Positions 26,379 to 35,143 are shown, counted from the first letter of the stretch. The stretch is 64,000 bases of DNA from Cohnella xylanilytica (GCF_014212175.1 NZ_JACJVR010000106.1:56512-120511); one strand, 5' to 3'. A program made the numbers and translations. The notes: generated by a model from the letters alone, not told the origin.

Positions 26379-26700
26379 CCTGTTCCATCCTTTCGTTCCT
26401 ATCTCTCTGTAGATAGTTTACATAGTGTCGTATACTTTACGAGCGATAAATTAGATTATAAACGGAACGGATGACATTACAAGCGACGATTTCGGTCCGG
26501 ATTGTTATTTAGTTAACAGGAACTGGCCGATGTGTTACGGAAGATCGACATATTAGACAGAGCCTTTGAAAATGTCGTTTAAGGCTTGCGGGCTTGTCCG
26601 AACCGGGAGCTCCGCGTTGCAATCGGCCTGCGGGGAACAGATAATGAGGAAGGGGATTGAAAATAACGAGGGAAACGCCTCCAAGTCGGAGAGGGTGCGA
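26379..26700. other. Divergent intergenic region, MFS pump and oxidase genes
   Basis: No gene is seen. An AT-rich stretch (26405-26470) holds the shared TetR-like operator and presumably the MFS promoter. The part nearer the oxidase gene ends with GGAGAGGGTG, its ribosome site. No clear promoter for the oxidase could be fixed. Confidence 0.4.
26417..26434. promoter_or_regulatory. TetR operator candidate upstream of the MFS pump
   Basis: TTTACATAGTGTCGTATA here matches TTTACACAGTGTCATATA at 29255-29272 in 16 of 18 positions. The latter sits in the TetR gene's own promoter. The half-site pattern ACA(C/T)AGTGT resembles sites of TetR regulators linked to efflux pumps. Confidence 0.6.
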
Positions 26701-27996
26701 ATGAGCAGGAGTCATAATTGGGCAGGCAATTATACGTATAACGCTACGGAGCTAATCGAACCCGAAGACGTCGCGCAGGTGCGCGAGCGGGTCGCGGCGA
26801 GCGGCCGGATCAAGGCGCTCGGCACGCGCCATTCGTTCAACGGCATCGCCGACAGCGCCGGAAGCCATCTGTCGCTCGCGAAGCTGAACCGGATTCTGGA
26901 GCTGGACCGGGAGAACGGCAGGGTGACGGTCGAAGGCGGCGTCCGTTACGGGGAGCTGGGGCATTATCTTCACGACAACGGCTTCGCGCTGCCGAATCTG
27001 GCGTCGCTGCCGCACATTACCGTCGCGGGCGCTTGCGCCACGGGCACGCACGGCTCCGGCGACCGGAACGGGAGCCTCGCGACTTCGGTTCACGCGATGG
27101 AGATCGTCCGCGCGGACGGGAGCCTCGCCTCGCTCTCCCGCGACGACGGGGACGAGACGTTCCAGGGAGCGGTCGTCGGGCTCGGCGCGCTGGGCGTCGT
27201 GACCAAGCTCACGCTGAACGTCGTTCCGACGTTCCGGGTGGCGCAGCGCGTGTACGAAGAGCTGCCCCTGGCGCGGCTGGAGCAGGGGCTGGACGCGATT
27301 TTCTCGAGCGCTTACAGCGTCAGTCTGTTCACGGATTGGAAGAAGGACTCCATCAATCAAGTATGGGTGAAGGCGCGGCTGACGGGGGGCGATTCCGGCC
27401 CGGATTCGGCTTCATCGGTCCGCGCGGCGGAAGCGGAGGCCGAGTTCCACGGGGCGAGAGGGGCGCGGACTCGCCTGCATCCGGTGCCGGGTTTGTCCGC
27501 GGACCCCTGCAGCGAGCAGCTGGGCGTTCCGGGCCCTTGGCACGAGAGGCTGCCGCACTTCCGCATGGACTTCACGCCGAGCGCCGGCGAGGAGCTGCAG
27601 AGCGAGTATTTCGTTCCGCGCGAGCAAGCCTACGCCGCTCTAAGCGCCATCTACGAGCTGAGGGAGAAGATCTCGCCGCTGCTGTATATCTCGGAGATTC
27701 GCACGATCGCCGAGGACAACCTGTGGATGAGCCCATGCTACAAGCGGAATTCGGCGGGGATTCACTTCACCTGGAAGCCGGAATGGGAGAAGGTGCGCGA
27801 GGTGCTGCCGCTGATCGAGCGGAAGCTGGAGCCGTTCGAAGCGAGGCCGCATTGGGGCAAGCTGTTCGCCATGCCGCCCGGACGGGTGCAGCCTCTCTAC
27901 GAGAAGCTGCCCGAATTCCGGCGCCTCGTCCGGGAATTCGACCCGGCCGGCAAGTTCCGCAACGCGTTCCTGGAGGAGTATATCCTGAAGGAGTAA
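26701..27996 (+). CDS. FAD-dependent alditol/xylitol oxidase-like enzyme
   Basis: 431-aa cytoplasmic flavoenzyme of the vanillyl-alcohol-oxidase fold, closely resembling Streptomyces alditol oxidase AldO. LGTRHSFNG contains His44, the position that covalently carries FAD in AldO. HITVAGACATGTHGSG is the FAD-binding loop, PGPWHERLPHFR and EIRTIAEDNLWMSP line the active site in the family, and HWGKLF is near the C-terminus. Expected reaction: oxidation of a sugar alcohol to an aldose with release of hydrogen peroxide. ATG at 26701 follows GGAGAGGGTG; a longer frame upstream lacks family sequence. The physiological substrate is unknown. Confidence 0.92.
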   Translation: MSRSHNWAGNYTYNATELIEPEDVAQVRERVAASGRIKALGTRHSFNGIADSAGSHLSLAKLNRILELDRENGRVTVEGGVRYGELGHYLHDNGFALPNLASLPHITVAGACATGTHGSGDRNGSLATSVHAMEIVRADGSLASLSRDDGDETFQGAVVGLGALGVVTKLTLNVVPTFRVAQRVYEELPLARLEQGLDAIFSSAYSVSLFTDWKKDSINQVWVKARLTGGDSGPDSASSVRAAEAEAEFHGARGARTRLHPVPGLSADPCSEQLGVPGPWHERLPHFRMDFTPSAGEELQSEYFVPREQAYAALSAIYELREKISPLLYISEIRTIAEDNLWMSPCYKRNSAGIHFTWKPEWEKVREVLPLIERKLEPFEARPHWGKLFAMPPGRVQPLYEKLPEFRRLVREFDPAGKFRNAFLEEYILKE

Positions 27997-27999
27997 ATA

Positions 28000-28050
28000 A
28001 AGCCTATGTCCCCTTCGTATAAGGCTCCGGGGACATAGGCTTCTTCTTTT
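28000..28050 (+). terminator. Strong terminator after the oxidase gene
   Basis: AAGCCTATGTCCCC (28000-28013) pairs perfectly with GGGGACATAGGCTT (28029-28042), followed by CTTCTTTT. Confidence 0.9.
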
Positions 28051-28066
28051 CAACGGAATCCGAATC

Positions 28067-28615
28067 TTAACGCAGCGTCTTGAGAGCGCCGCTCCAGGCG
28101 ACGAGCTGATCGAGCATCGCGTTCACGTTCGTCAGATGCAGCTCGGCCGGCTTGAACACGGAGAAGTTCTCGAAGTCGGTGAACAGGGAGAGCGTCGGAT
28201 GAACGCGGACGTCCGCCACCAGCAGCTCGCCCAGAATGCCGCGCAGATGCTCGGCTGCGCGGGCCCCGCCCGTGGAACCGTAGCTGACGATGCCGGCCGC
28301 CTTGTTATTCCAGGCCTCGCGCGCCGAATCGATGGCGTTCTTCAGGACGCCCGTGATGCTGTGGTTGTACTCTTGTACGATGAAGACGAACCCGTCGAGG
28401 CTGTTGAGCTTGGCGTTCCAGTTCGCGATGCCCGGCTCTTGTCCCGTTCCTTCGCCCAGGAAGGGGAGCTTGTAATCCGCGATGTCGACGATCTCGTACT
28501 GGGCGTCCCCGCGCTTGTCGGCGATCTGCTTGACCCATTCTCCCACCTGCGGGCTTACGCGGCCTTGACGGGTGCTTCCGAGAATGATGCCGATCTTCAG
28601 TTGTCCGGTTGTCAT
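28067..28615 (-). CDS. NAD(P)H-dependent FMN reductase (flavodoxin-like)
   Basis: 182-aa soluble flavin reductase. The N-terminal GIILGSTRQGRVS is the FMN phosphate loop of the family; VQEYNHSITGVLKNAID and SYGSTGGARAAEHLR are the other cofactor and dimer motifs. It transfers electrons from NAD(P)H to FMN or quinone/azo compounds. It is divergent from an HxlR regulator with a near-perfect palindrome between them, so it is probably induced by electrophiles or quinones. Confidence 0.93.
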   Translation of the reverse strand: MTTGQLKIGIILGSTRQGRVSPQVGEWVKQIADKRGDAQYEIVDIADYKLPFLGEGTGQEPGIANWNAKLNSLDGFVFIVQEYNHSITGVLKNAIDSAREAWNNKAAGIVSYGSTGGARAAEHLRGILGELLVADVRVHPTLSLFTDFENFSVFKPAELHLTNVNAMLDQLVAWSGALKTLR

Positions 28616-28646
28616 GATTGGTCCCTCCGATCACTCTATCGTAATT

Positions 28647-28665
28647 TACTTTGTATTACATAGTA
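28647..28665. promoter_or_regulatory. HxlR operator candidate
   Basis: TACTTTGTA-T-TACATAGTA, a 19-base palindrome with a single mismatch, midway between the divergent reductase and HxlR genes. It resembles the TACT-type boxes of the B. subtilis HxlR members YodB/CatR, which control quinone- and azo-reductases. Confidence 0.65.
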
Positions 28666-28746
28666 GATTATAATTTGTAATGCGCGTATCCGATAGAAGG
28701 CACTTGGAAGATACCTGGTATCCCGGAAGGAACCTAGTTCAGCCGA

Positions 28747-29154
28747 ATGACGGAGGAGATCGAATTGTCCATGGACTGCAAGGCCGAGGCGGTGTTGGAG
28801 ATCCTCGCGGGGAAGTGGAAGCGGGTTATTCTGGAACAATTGTTCTCGAACGGGACGATGAGATTCAGCGAGCTTCGGAGGGCGATTCCGGATATTACCA
28901 AGAAGATGCTGACCTCGCAATTGCGGGAGCTGGAGTATCACGACATCGTGAGCCGCCAAGTGCATCTCGACGTTCCGCCCAAAGTGGAATATTCGGTGAC
29001 GGAGTACGCCCATCGGCTCATTCCGTTGCTCGAGGGCTTGAACCGCTGGGGAACGGAGCATATCGAGCACCTCAAGGAGATCTACGGCGAAGAATATGCG
29101 GCCAAGTCGCCGGCGCGTCCCCGGAGGCCGGATCGGGCGGCCACGGGGGAATAA
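28747..29154 (+). CDS. HxlR-family winged-helix regulator, possible redox sensor
   Basis: 135 aa, one winged-HTH domain: VLEILAGKWKRVILEQL, FSELRRAIPDITKKMLTSQLREL and the wing VEYSVTEYAHRL. Cys11 lies just before the first helix, near where YodB has its redox-active Cys6, so thiol sensing is plausible. The C-terminal 20 residues are basic and likely disordered. Divergent from the FMN reductase gene, its probable target along with itself. Confidence 0.92.
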   Translation: MTEEIELSMDCKAEAVLEILAGKWKRVILEQLFSNGTMRFSELRRAIPDITKKMLTSQLRELEYHDIVSRQVHLDVPPKVEYSVTEYAHRLIPLLEGLNRWGTEHIEHLKEIYGEEYAAKSPARPRRPDRAATGE

Positions 29155-29194
29155 CGGGTACGGACCCGCCAACCGGCTATAGGAACGGCCATGA

Positions 29195-29218
29195 AGCCGG
29201 CTCCCCAGGGAGCCGGCT
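29195..29218 (+). terminator. GC-rich terminator-like hairpin after HxlR gene
   Basis: AGCCGGCTCCC (29195-29205), 2-base loop, GGGAGCCGGCT (29208-29218). The stem is perfect but the following CTCGTTC is only weakly T-rich. Confidence 0.6.
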
Positions 29219-29244
29219 CTCGTTCGTCCGCGGCACGCGCCGGG

Positions 29245-29274
29245 TTGGACTCCATTTACACAGTGTCATATAAT
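29245..29274 (+). promoter_or_regulatory. TetR gene promoter containing its own operator
   Basis: -35 TTGGAC (29245-29250), 18-base spacer, -10 TATAAT (29269-29274). The operator-like sequence TTTACACAGTGTCATATA (29255-29272) fills the spacer, so bound TetR would block RNA polymerase: autorepression. Confidence 0.65.
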
Positions 29275-29325
29275 GAACACGCAATCGATTATTCAGACAA
29301 GCACGCCTAGGAGAGGAGAACGACG

Positions 29326-29922
29326 TTGGATCCAACGAACAGCCGCACGGACCCCCGTATCCTCCGGACCCGCCGAATGCTTCGGGAAGCCTTCATCGAA
29401 TTGCTTGAGGAGATGGACGTCGACAAGATCTCGGTCAACCGCCTCGCGGAGCGCGCCACCATCAACCGGGTGACGTTCTATCTGCACTACCGGGACATTC
29501 CGGACATGATGGACAAGCTGGCCGACGAGATGGTCGAGGAGATCTCCAAGATTCTGGGAGAGGAGCGGCAGGAGCCGAGCGCGGACCCGAACGAGGATTG
29601 GCCGATGATTCTCCATCTGCTGGAGCATATCGCGGAGAACTCCAAGTTCTATAAGGTCGTTCTCGGGTCCAAGCGGACTCCGCTCTTCACCGAACGCCTC
29701 CTGGGACTTCTGAAGAGGCTCATCACCGAGAGAATCGAGCGCATCGAAGGCATGGCCACCGTCACCCGGGCGGGCGTCCAACGCGACATCGCGATCTGGT
29801 ACGGCTCTTCGGCCCTGATCGGCACGATCGTATCCTGGCTGCGCCACGACATGCCGTACACGCCGGCGTTCCTGGCCAAGCAGTTTATGCTGCTTCGCCG
29901 CCAGTTCAACAAGCAGCCGTGA
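29326..29922 (+). CDS. TetR/AcrR-family repressor
   Basis: 198 aa. The N-terminal HTH has the family pattern TRRMLREAFIELLEEMDVDKISVNRLAERA followed by INRVTFYLHYRD; the C-terminal ligand domain (about 65-198) resembles the DhaS-type TetR C-terminal family. The start is TTG at 29326 behind GGAGAGGAG. The shared operator points to repression of itself and of the DHA2 pump at 24891-26378, about 3 kb away. The inducer would be a pump substrate. Confidence 0.93.
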   Translation: MDPTNSRTDPRILRTRRMLREAFIELLEEMDVDKISVNRLAERATINRVTFYLHYRDIPDMMDKLADEMVEEISKILGEERQEPSADPNEDWPMILHLLEHIAENSKFYKVVLGSKRTPLFTERLLGLLKRLITERIERIEGMATVTRAGVQRDIAIWYGSSALIGTIVSWLRHDMPYTPAFLAKQFMLLRRQFNKQP

Positions 29923-30224
29923 GCCGGCCGGAATCGTCGCGGCAAGCGCCGCATTCCGGCCCCCGTTCGTACCGGCCGCCGGCCCGGCAAGTCGACGCGC
30001 TCCGAATGTCTTCCTCTGTCCCGATCCGATCCGGCCGCACATTCCCCGATCCGAGCCCGCCTCTCGTTCCCCGAAACCGGTTCCCGGCCGCTATTCGTCG
30101 GTCCGGCGCCTAGACGGGAATCCAAAGATCGTTTCATTTTCTAAAAATAATAGAGGTACCCGAGCCCTTCCCGACAGGTTATAGTAGAGAATGACAGCGC
30201 TTACGCAAAAAGAGGGTGTGTCAT
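29923..30224. other. Intergenic region before the second sugar locus
   Basis: The first 200 bases are C-rich with no usable frame or hairpin. The last 80 hold a TATAGT -10 (30180-30185), a cre-like box (30192-30205) and the AGAGGGTG ribosome site. I see nothing else. Confidence 0.45.
30180..30205 (+). promoter_or_regulatory. -10 element with adjacent cre-like box
   Basis: TATAGT at 30180-30185 (no good -35), then TGACAGCGCTTACG at 30192-30205, matching the cre consensus at 12 of 14 positions and lying at the expected transcription start. This suggests CcpA repression of the two-component/importer locus. Confidence 0.45.
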
Positions 30225-31802
30225 TTGGAAACTCTGCTGATCGTAGACGACGAGCCTCGCCAGGTCAAGGCGCTCTCGGCCATCATCGGGAAGAAGTGGC
30301 CCCGGTTCCGCATCCTCGAGGCGGCGGACGCGGAGGAGGCCTGGAGCCTCCTGCAGCGCGAGCCTATCGACGCGGTGTTGACCGACATTCGAATGCCCGG
30401 CAGCGACGGCTTGTCGCTCGCCGAGCGCATCGCGAACGAGAAGCCGGCGGTTAAGACCATCTTGATAAGCGGATACGGCCGATTCGAATACGCGCGCCAA
30501 GCCCTGGAGCATCGGGTCGTCGATTATCTCGTGAAGCCGATCGGGCTGGCGGATATCGAGAGAATCGTCGCCAAGCTGCAGCATCTGTTCGACCGGGAAC
30601 GGCGGCTTCGCCAATCGGAGACCTTGTACCGCGAGCATCTGTGGAGAGCGTGGCTAGGCGGAACGATAAGCCGCGAGCTCAGAGACGAACTGTTCAAGCC
30701 GTATCCGGCCGGAATCCCGGGGATCGCCATGGTCCTCGAGTTCGCCGCGCCGTCTTCGGAGATAGAGGCGGATCCCGACCCGTCCGCGTCAGAACGGTTG
30801 TCGGCGAAGTGGTCGGAATCGTTGGCGGCGCTTGGGAGAAGCGAATGCTTCGCCGATCCGGCCCGTTCCCGAATCTATTCCTTCGCCTGGCTGGATCAAG
30901 CGTCAGCCGCGCGGCACGCGCCATGGACCCGAACGGTCAGGAAAATATACGAACGGCTCGCGGAAGGAGAGGAGCGGCGGATATACCTCGGAATCAGCAG
31001 GCTGCAGCCTTCGCTGACCGAAGCCGCGCCGGACGCCCTCGGCGAAGCCTTGCTGGCCGTCCGGCACCGCTTCTACGCCGAGAACGAGCCGATTCTGCTG
31101 CGCTCGGAAGTCGGCCCCTTCGCCGACGCGGCTCGGACCGGAACGAAGGAAGCGGCGGAGGCCATCGCCTCGGCCGTCCGGAACGGAGACCGCGCGGGAG
31201 CGCGGAAGCGGATGGACGCCTTCTTCTCCTTCCGGGAATCGCCGCCTTACCCGGAGCCCGACGTCGCGAAGGAAGAGACCGTCCTGTTGTACCGCGGCGT
31301 CGTCGAAGCCTTGCGAAGCGGCCTTCTCGCCGAGATCGATCTTCCGTCCATGGCGGCGGCGAAGCGGAGCTTCGAAGCCAGCCAGAGCTGCCTGGAACTC
31401 AGGTCCCGGTTCGGCCGGCTTCTGGACGCTCTGTTCGAACAGGCGGAAGCGGCGAGGCGGGACAAGAACGGGCAGCTGATTCTCCAATGCCAGAACTACC
31501 TGCGCGAACGCTACATGGAGGATCTGTCGCTGGAATCTCTCGCGCAGATGTATCACTTTAACCCGTCCTACTTCAGCAGCCTGTTCAAGCAGAAGACGGG
31601 AGTGAACTTCTCCGATTACGTTCTGGAATTGCGGATCCGGAACGCGAAGCGGATGCTCGAGAACACCGACGATCGAATCGCGGACATCTCGGAGCGGGTC
31701 GGCTTCCGGAACGTGACCTACTTCAACAAGATGTTCAAGCGCTATACCGGCATGTCGCCGAACGCGTTCCGCCGGATGAACGGAAGAGGCGCCATGGGAT
31801 GA
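30225..31802 (+). CDS. YesN-type response regulator (REC plus AraC HTH)
   Basis: 525 aa. The receiver domain (1-120) has acidic DDE, phospho-acceptor Asp54 in VLTDIRMP and Lys104 in DYLVKP. After a long middle region the C-terminal AraC double HTH (about 422-520) has LAQMYHFNPSYFSSLFKQ and RVGFRNVTYFNKMFKR. The start is TTG at 30225 behind AGAGGGTG; the GTG at 30216 overlaps the ribosome site. The stop overlaps the kinase start (ATGA), so the two are coupled. When phosphorylated it should activate the downstream importer genes. Confidence 0.95.
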   Translation: METLLIVDDEPRQVKALSAIIGKKWPRFRILEAADAEEAWSLLQREPIDAVLTDIRMPGSDGLSLAERIANEKPAVKTILISGYGRFEYARQALEHRVVDYLVKPIGLADIERIVAKLQHLFDRERRLRQSETLYREHLWRAWLGGTISRELRDELFKPYPAGIPGIAMVLEFAAPSSEIEADPDPSASERLSAKWSESLAALGRSECFADPARSRIYSFAWLDQASAARHAPWTRTVRKIYERLAEGEERRIYLGISRLQPSLTEAAPDALGEALLAVRHRFYAENEPILLRSEVGPFADAARTGTKEAAEAIASAVRNGDRAGARKRMDAFFSFRESPPYPEPDVAKEETVLLYRGVVEALRSGLLAEIDLPSMAAAKRSFEASQSCLELRSRFGRLLDALFEQAEAARRDKNGQLILQCQNYLRERYMEDLSLESLAQMYHFNPSYFSSLFKQKTGVNFSDYVLELRIRNAKRMLENTDDRIADISERVGFRNVTYFNKMFKRYTGMSPNAFRRMNGRGAMG

Positions 31803-33628
31803 GAAAATGGTTTAACGCGATGAAGGACAGCCGCCTTCACACGAAGCTGCTCCTTACCTATATCTTGCTGTTGGCGGCGACGGCCCTTATCTTCAGCTTG
31901 AGCGACTACCGGCTGAACCGAAGAACGATCCTGGAGATGGCGCAGAAGGACGTCTATACGATCGTGAAGAAGAACAACGAGATCATCGACTCCAAGTTTT
32001 CCCGAATCCGGGAGATGATCTACGGCTTCACCGAAGACGCGGATTTCTACGAGACGTTCTCCCGCCTCGACCCCGGGAACAAGACGCAGGTGCTGACCGC
32101 GGATCTTCGCATCAAGGCCATCCTGGATAAATATTTCGCCCAGTCCCAAGACATCTATTCGGTCCAGGTGGCGACTTCGTACTTCATCTTCGGCACGTCG
32201 TCTTCGGCGAACAGCGAGCACGCCAAGAACTTCATCCCGATCCGGGAGTTCGACGGCTCGGCGATTCATCTTCTCGCGAAGCGGGGCGAAGGGAAGATCC
32301 AGTGGGTTCCCACCTACGACTTCGCCGAGATGTACCGGGTGCCTTACCTGAAGCAAGTGGACTACGATTACCGCTACTTGTTCTCGGCCGTCTCGATGAT
32401 CCAAGGCACCTACTTCAAAGGGAGGTTCAAAGCCTATTCGGAGCTTAAGGACAAGCCGATCCTGATTCTCAACTTCAAGGATTCGCTGTACACGAACGTC
32501 TTCGACGGCAGCCTCCCGGTCGGCGGCGGCGCTTACTTCGTCGTCGACGGGGACGGGCGGATCGTCTCCCACCCGGATCGATCCCGGTTGACGTCCCGGA
32601 TCGAGCTTCCGGCTCTGGACGAGCTGATGAGCGAGAAGCACGGCGTCCGCATGCTCAAGATCGGCGGGCGGGAACAGGTCGTGGCGTATTCCCGTTCGGA
32701 GATTACCGGCTGGCTCAGCGTCGCCGTCGTGCCTCCGAGCGAGCTTCTCGGTCCCGTCATCCGCCAATACGGGCGCAATCTGCTGTTCACCGTCGGCATC
32801 ATCACCTTGCTGTTCGTCGGCTTGTCCTTCCTGCTGTCGCGGCTCGTCACCCATCCGTTCCGGACGATGATCCGGGCGATCGCGAACACGGGCGAAGGCC
32901 GGTTCGAGACGCGCTTCCGGGAGAGCGGGAGCTACGAGTTCAAGGTGCTGATGAAGAAGTTCAACGACATGAACGAGAACATCGGCAAGCTGATCCGGGA
33001 AAATTACGAGACGAAAATTCGCGAGAAGGAAGCCGAGATCAAGGCCCTGAACCTGCAATTGGACCCTCACTTCATGTACAACACGCTGAACATGGTAAGT
33101 CTCATGTCGCTGGAACGAGGAGAGGCGGAGATCAGCGAGATCGTCGTCAGCCTGTCCAACATGCTCAAGTATATGGTGAAGACCGATGCGGCCGTCGTCC
33201 GGTTCCGGGACGATCTCAATTATTTGCAGAGCTACGTCACGATCATGAGCAGCCGGTTCGAAGGAACGTTCCGGGCCGAATACGACATCGACGAAGAGAT
33301 GCTCGACGGGGAGGTCCCGAAGTTCTTCCTGCAGCCGATCGTCGAGAACGCGTTCGTGCACGGCTTCAAAGGATTGGACCGATTCGGCAGGCTCTCGATC
33401 TCGTGCCGGAAGGAGAACGGCGAGCGCGTCTATCGGATCGAGGACAACGGACGGGGGATGGACGCTTCGAAGCTGGACGCGCTTCTGAAGGAAGAGCATC
33501 ACGTCGGAATAGCCAACGTGAACCGGCGAATACGCCTCCTGTACGGCGCGCCGTACGGGGTTCATATCGATTCCGTTCCGGACGGGGGCACCGTCGTCTC
33601 CGTCACGCTGCCGCCGGCCAAGTCATAG
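31799..33628 (+). CDS. YesM-type membrane sensor histidine kinase
   Basis: 609 aa. A membrane helix (about 18-35), an extracellular Cache-like sensor (about 40-320), a second helix (about 325-345), HAMP and coiled coil, then a HisKA_7TM-type histidine box LDPHFMYNTLNM with His424. The HATPase region has PIVENAFVHGF and DNGRGM. It is coupled to the response regulator by ATGA overlap and followed 12 bases later by a solute-binding protein gene, suggesting the three proteins sense sugar together. Confidence 0.95.
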   Translation: MRKWFNAMKDSRLHTKLLLTYILLLAATALIFSLSDYRLNRRTILEMAQKDVYTIVKKNNEIIDSKFSRIREMIYGFTEDADFYETFSRLDPGNKTQVLTADLRIKAILDKYFAQSQDIYSVQVATSYFIFGTSSSANSEHAKNFIPIREFDGSAIHLLAKRGEGKIQWVPTYDFAEMYRVPYLKQVDYDYRYLFSAVSMIQGTYFKGRFKAYSELKDKPILILNFKDSLYTNVFDGSLPVGGGAYFVVDGDGRIVSHPDRSRLTSRIELPALDELMSEKHGVRMLKIGGREQVVAYSRSEITGWLSVAVVPPSELLGPVIRQYGRNLLFTVGIITLLFVGLSFLLSRLVTHPFRTMIRAIANTGEGRFETRFRESGSYEFKVLMKKFNDMNENIGKLIRENYETKIREKEAEIKALNLQLDPHFMYNTLNMVSLMSLERGEAEISEIVVSLSNMLKYMVKTDAAVVRFRDDLNYLQSYVTIMSSRFEGTFRAEYDIDEEMLDGEVPKFFLQPIVENAFVHGFKGLDRFGRLSISCRKENGERVYRIEDNGRGMDASKLDALLKEEHHVGIANVNRRIRLLYGAPYGVHIDSVPDGGTVVSVTLPPAKS

Positions 33629-33640
33629 GGGGGACTCCGC

Positions 33641-35014
33641 ATGCTGCGCAAGCCGATATCGATAGCACTGGCGTTCGCCCTGCTCCTCGGCGGCATTCTG
33701 ACGGGACTGCGCTGGGAGGCGGGGCGGTCCGCTTCTTCCCCGAAGGAGACGTACCGGGACAAGGTTACGCTTCGGTTCACGTATTGGGGGTCGCTGGAGG
33801 AGCAAAGGGCCATTGAGGACGCGCTCGCGGGATTTATGCGGGAATACCCGTGGATCGCCGTCGAAGCCAGCCAACTGCCGAATTCCGATTACAACACGAA
33901 GATGCTGGCGATGTCGGCCTCGAACGAAGAGCCGGACATCGCGTACATGACGACGGAGCTGGGGGAAGCGTTCGCCCGGCAAGGGAAGTTCCTGAATCTG
34001 TTCGATTATCTGAATCGGGATCCGGAGCTGAAGCGGCAGGACTTCCTGGATTACCTCTGGTACAAGTCCGATCCCGAGTATGCCTGGGGGATCAGCACCG
34101 CGGCCGAATGTTACGGCTTGTTCTACCGGAGAGACCTGCTCGCGGAAGCGGGCGTGTCGCCCCCTCCCGCCAGGGCGGAGGAGGCTTGGACGTGGGAACG
34201 GTTCGTCGACGCGGCGAAGCGGCTTACGCTGGACAGCGAAGGGCGCAATGCCTACGATCCGGCCTTCGATAAGGACCGCATCGTTCGCTACGGCGTCATG
34301 TTCGAGACGTGGCCGGAGCCTCTCAACAACTTCATCTTCGGGAACGGAGGCGATTGGGTCAGCCCGGACGGCTCCCGCTTCACGCTGCACGAGCCGGCGG
34401 CCGCGGAAGCGATTCAGCGGCTCGCGGACCTTGTCAACGTGCATCACGTCGCTCCGTCCGCTTACGATTCCAAGTCGCTGCCCTCGATTCATATCGCCCT
34501 GCAGGCCGGACTCGCGGCCATGATCGTCGACGGCCAATGGATCAACCTCGATCTCGGCAAGGCGAACGTCGATTACGACATCGGCGCGCTTCCGAAGCTG
34601 AAGAAGAGCGTCACCGTCGCCCTCAGCGGCGCGACGGTTCTGTTCGCCTCGTCCCGCCATCCGGACGAAGCCTGGCTGCTGTACAAGTGGCTGTCCGATC
34701 CGAGCAAGGCCATCCACCTGTACGCGGACGGGCTCTGGATGCCGGTGCTGAAGAAGTGGTATACGGATCCCTCTCTCGTCGACCGCTGGGTGAACGCCAA
34801 CCGGGCCGCCCATCCGCCCGGCTTCAAGGACGCGATGCTGCGGCAGCTTCTGGAGCGCGGGGTACCCGGCGTCGGCTACTACTTGCGCAATCAGATGGAC
34901 ATTTACCCCGAAGTCACGGAAGCGCTGCTGCCCGTCTGGCAGGGCGAGAAGACGGCGTCGGACGCGCTTCGGGAGCTGGCGGCCCTGGTGGAAGAACGGT
35001 ATCCGCAAAAATAG
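33641..35014 (+). CDS. Membrane-tethered solute-binding protein, probable sensor partner
   Basis: 457 aa, family-1 sugar-binding fold (GDWVSPDGSRFTLHEP, SSRHPDEAWLLYKWL). The N-terminus has one hydrophobic helix (ISIALAFALLLGGILTGL) but no lipobox Cys, so it is secreted or stays anchored as a signal-anchor protein. It is encoded directly after the kinase, while a second, true lipoprotein with its own promoter serves the permeases. It may therefore be a co-sensor handing the sugar signal to the kinase, as XylFII does for LytS/YesN in Clostridium, rather than a transporter part. Role is inferred. Confidence 0.88.
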   Translation: MLRKPISIALAFALLLGGILTGLRWEAGRSASSPKETYRDKVTLRFTYWGSLEEQRAIEDALAGFMREYPWIAVEASQLPNSDYNTKMLAMSASNEEPDIAYMTTELGEAFARQGKFLNLFDYLNRDPELKRQDFLDYLWYKSDPEYAWGISTAAECYGLFYRRDLLAEAGVSPPPARAEEAWTWERFVDAAKRLTLDSEGRNAYDPAFDKDRIVRYGVMFETWPEPLNNFIFGNGGDWVSPDGSRFTLHEPAAAEAIQRLADLVNVHHVAPSAYDSKSLPSIHIALQAGLAAMIVDGQWINLDLGKANVDYDIGALPKLKKSVTVALSGATVLFASSRHPDEAWLLYKWLSDPSKAIHLYADGLWMPVLKKWYTDPSLVDRWVNANRAAHPPGFKDAMLRQLLERGVPGVGYYLRNQMDIYPEVTEALLPVWQGEKTASDALRELAALVEERYPQK

Positions 35015-35057
35015 TCGAAGAATCCAAAAATGGTTCAAGGAGGACCCTCCTCGGGTT

Positions 35058-35122
35058 CGGTATAGTGGAATGGCGAAGATGAAAGCGTTTCAACCGACGC
35101 TTCGGGCTTCGACACTATACCG
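35058..35122 (+). promoter_or_regulatory. Promoter region: inverted repeats flanking a cre box
   Basis: CGGTATAGTG (35058-35067) and its exact complement CACTATACCG (35113-35122) flank TGAAAGCGTTTCAA (35080-35093), a 13-of-14 cre match. TATAGT (35061-35066) inside the left arm may be the -10. The arms could be paired operator sites; CcpA would bind between them. Confidence 0.55.
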
Positions 35123-35143
35123 ATCGTGGAGGGTCTTTTCGGC

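Noticed and set aside
26388..26388. ATG at 26388 as start of the DHA2 pump
   Set aside because: It is out of frame with the transporter; the in-frame start is TTG at 26378.
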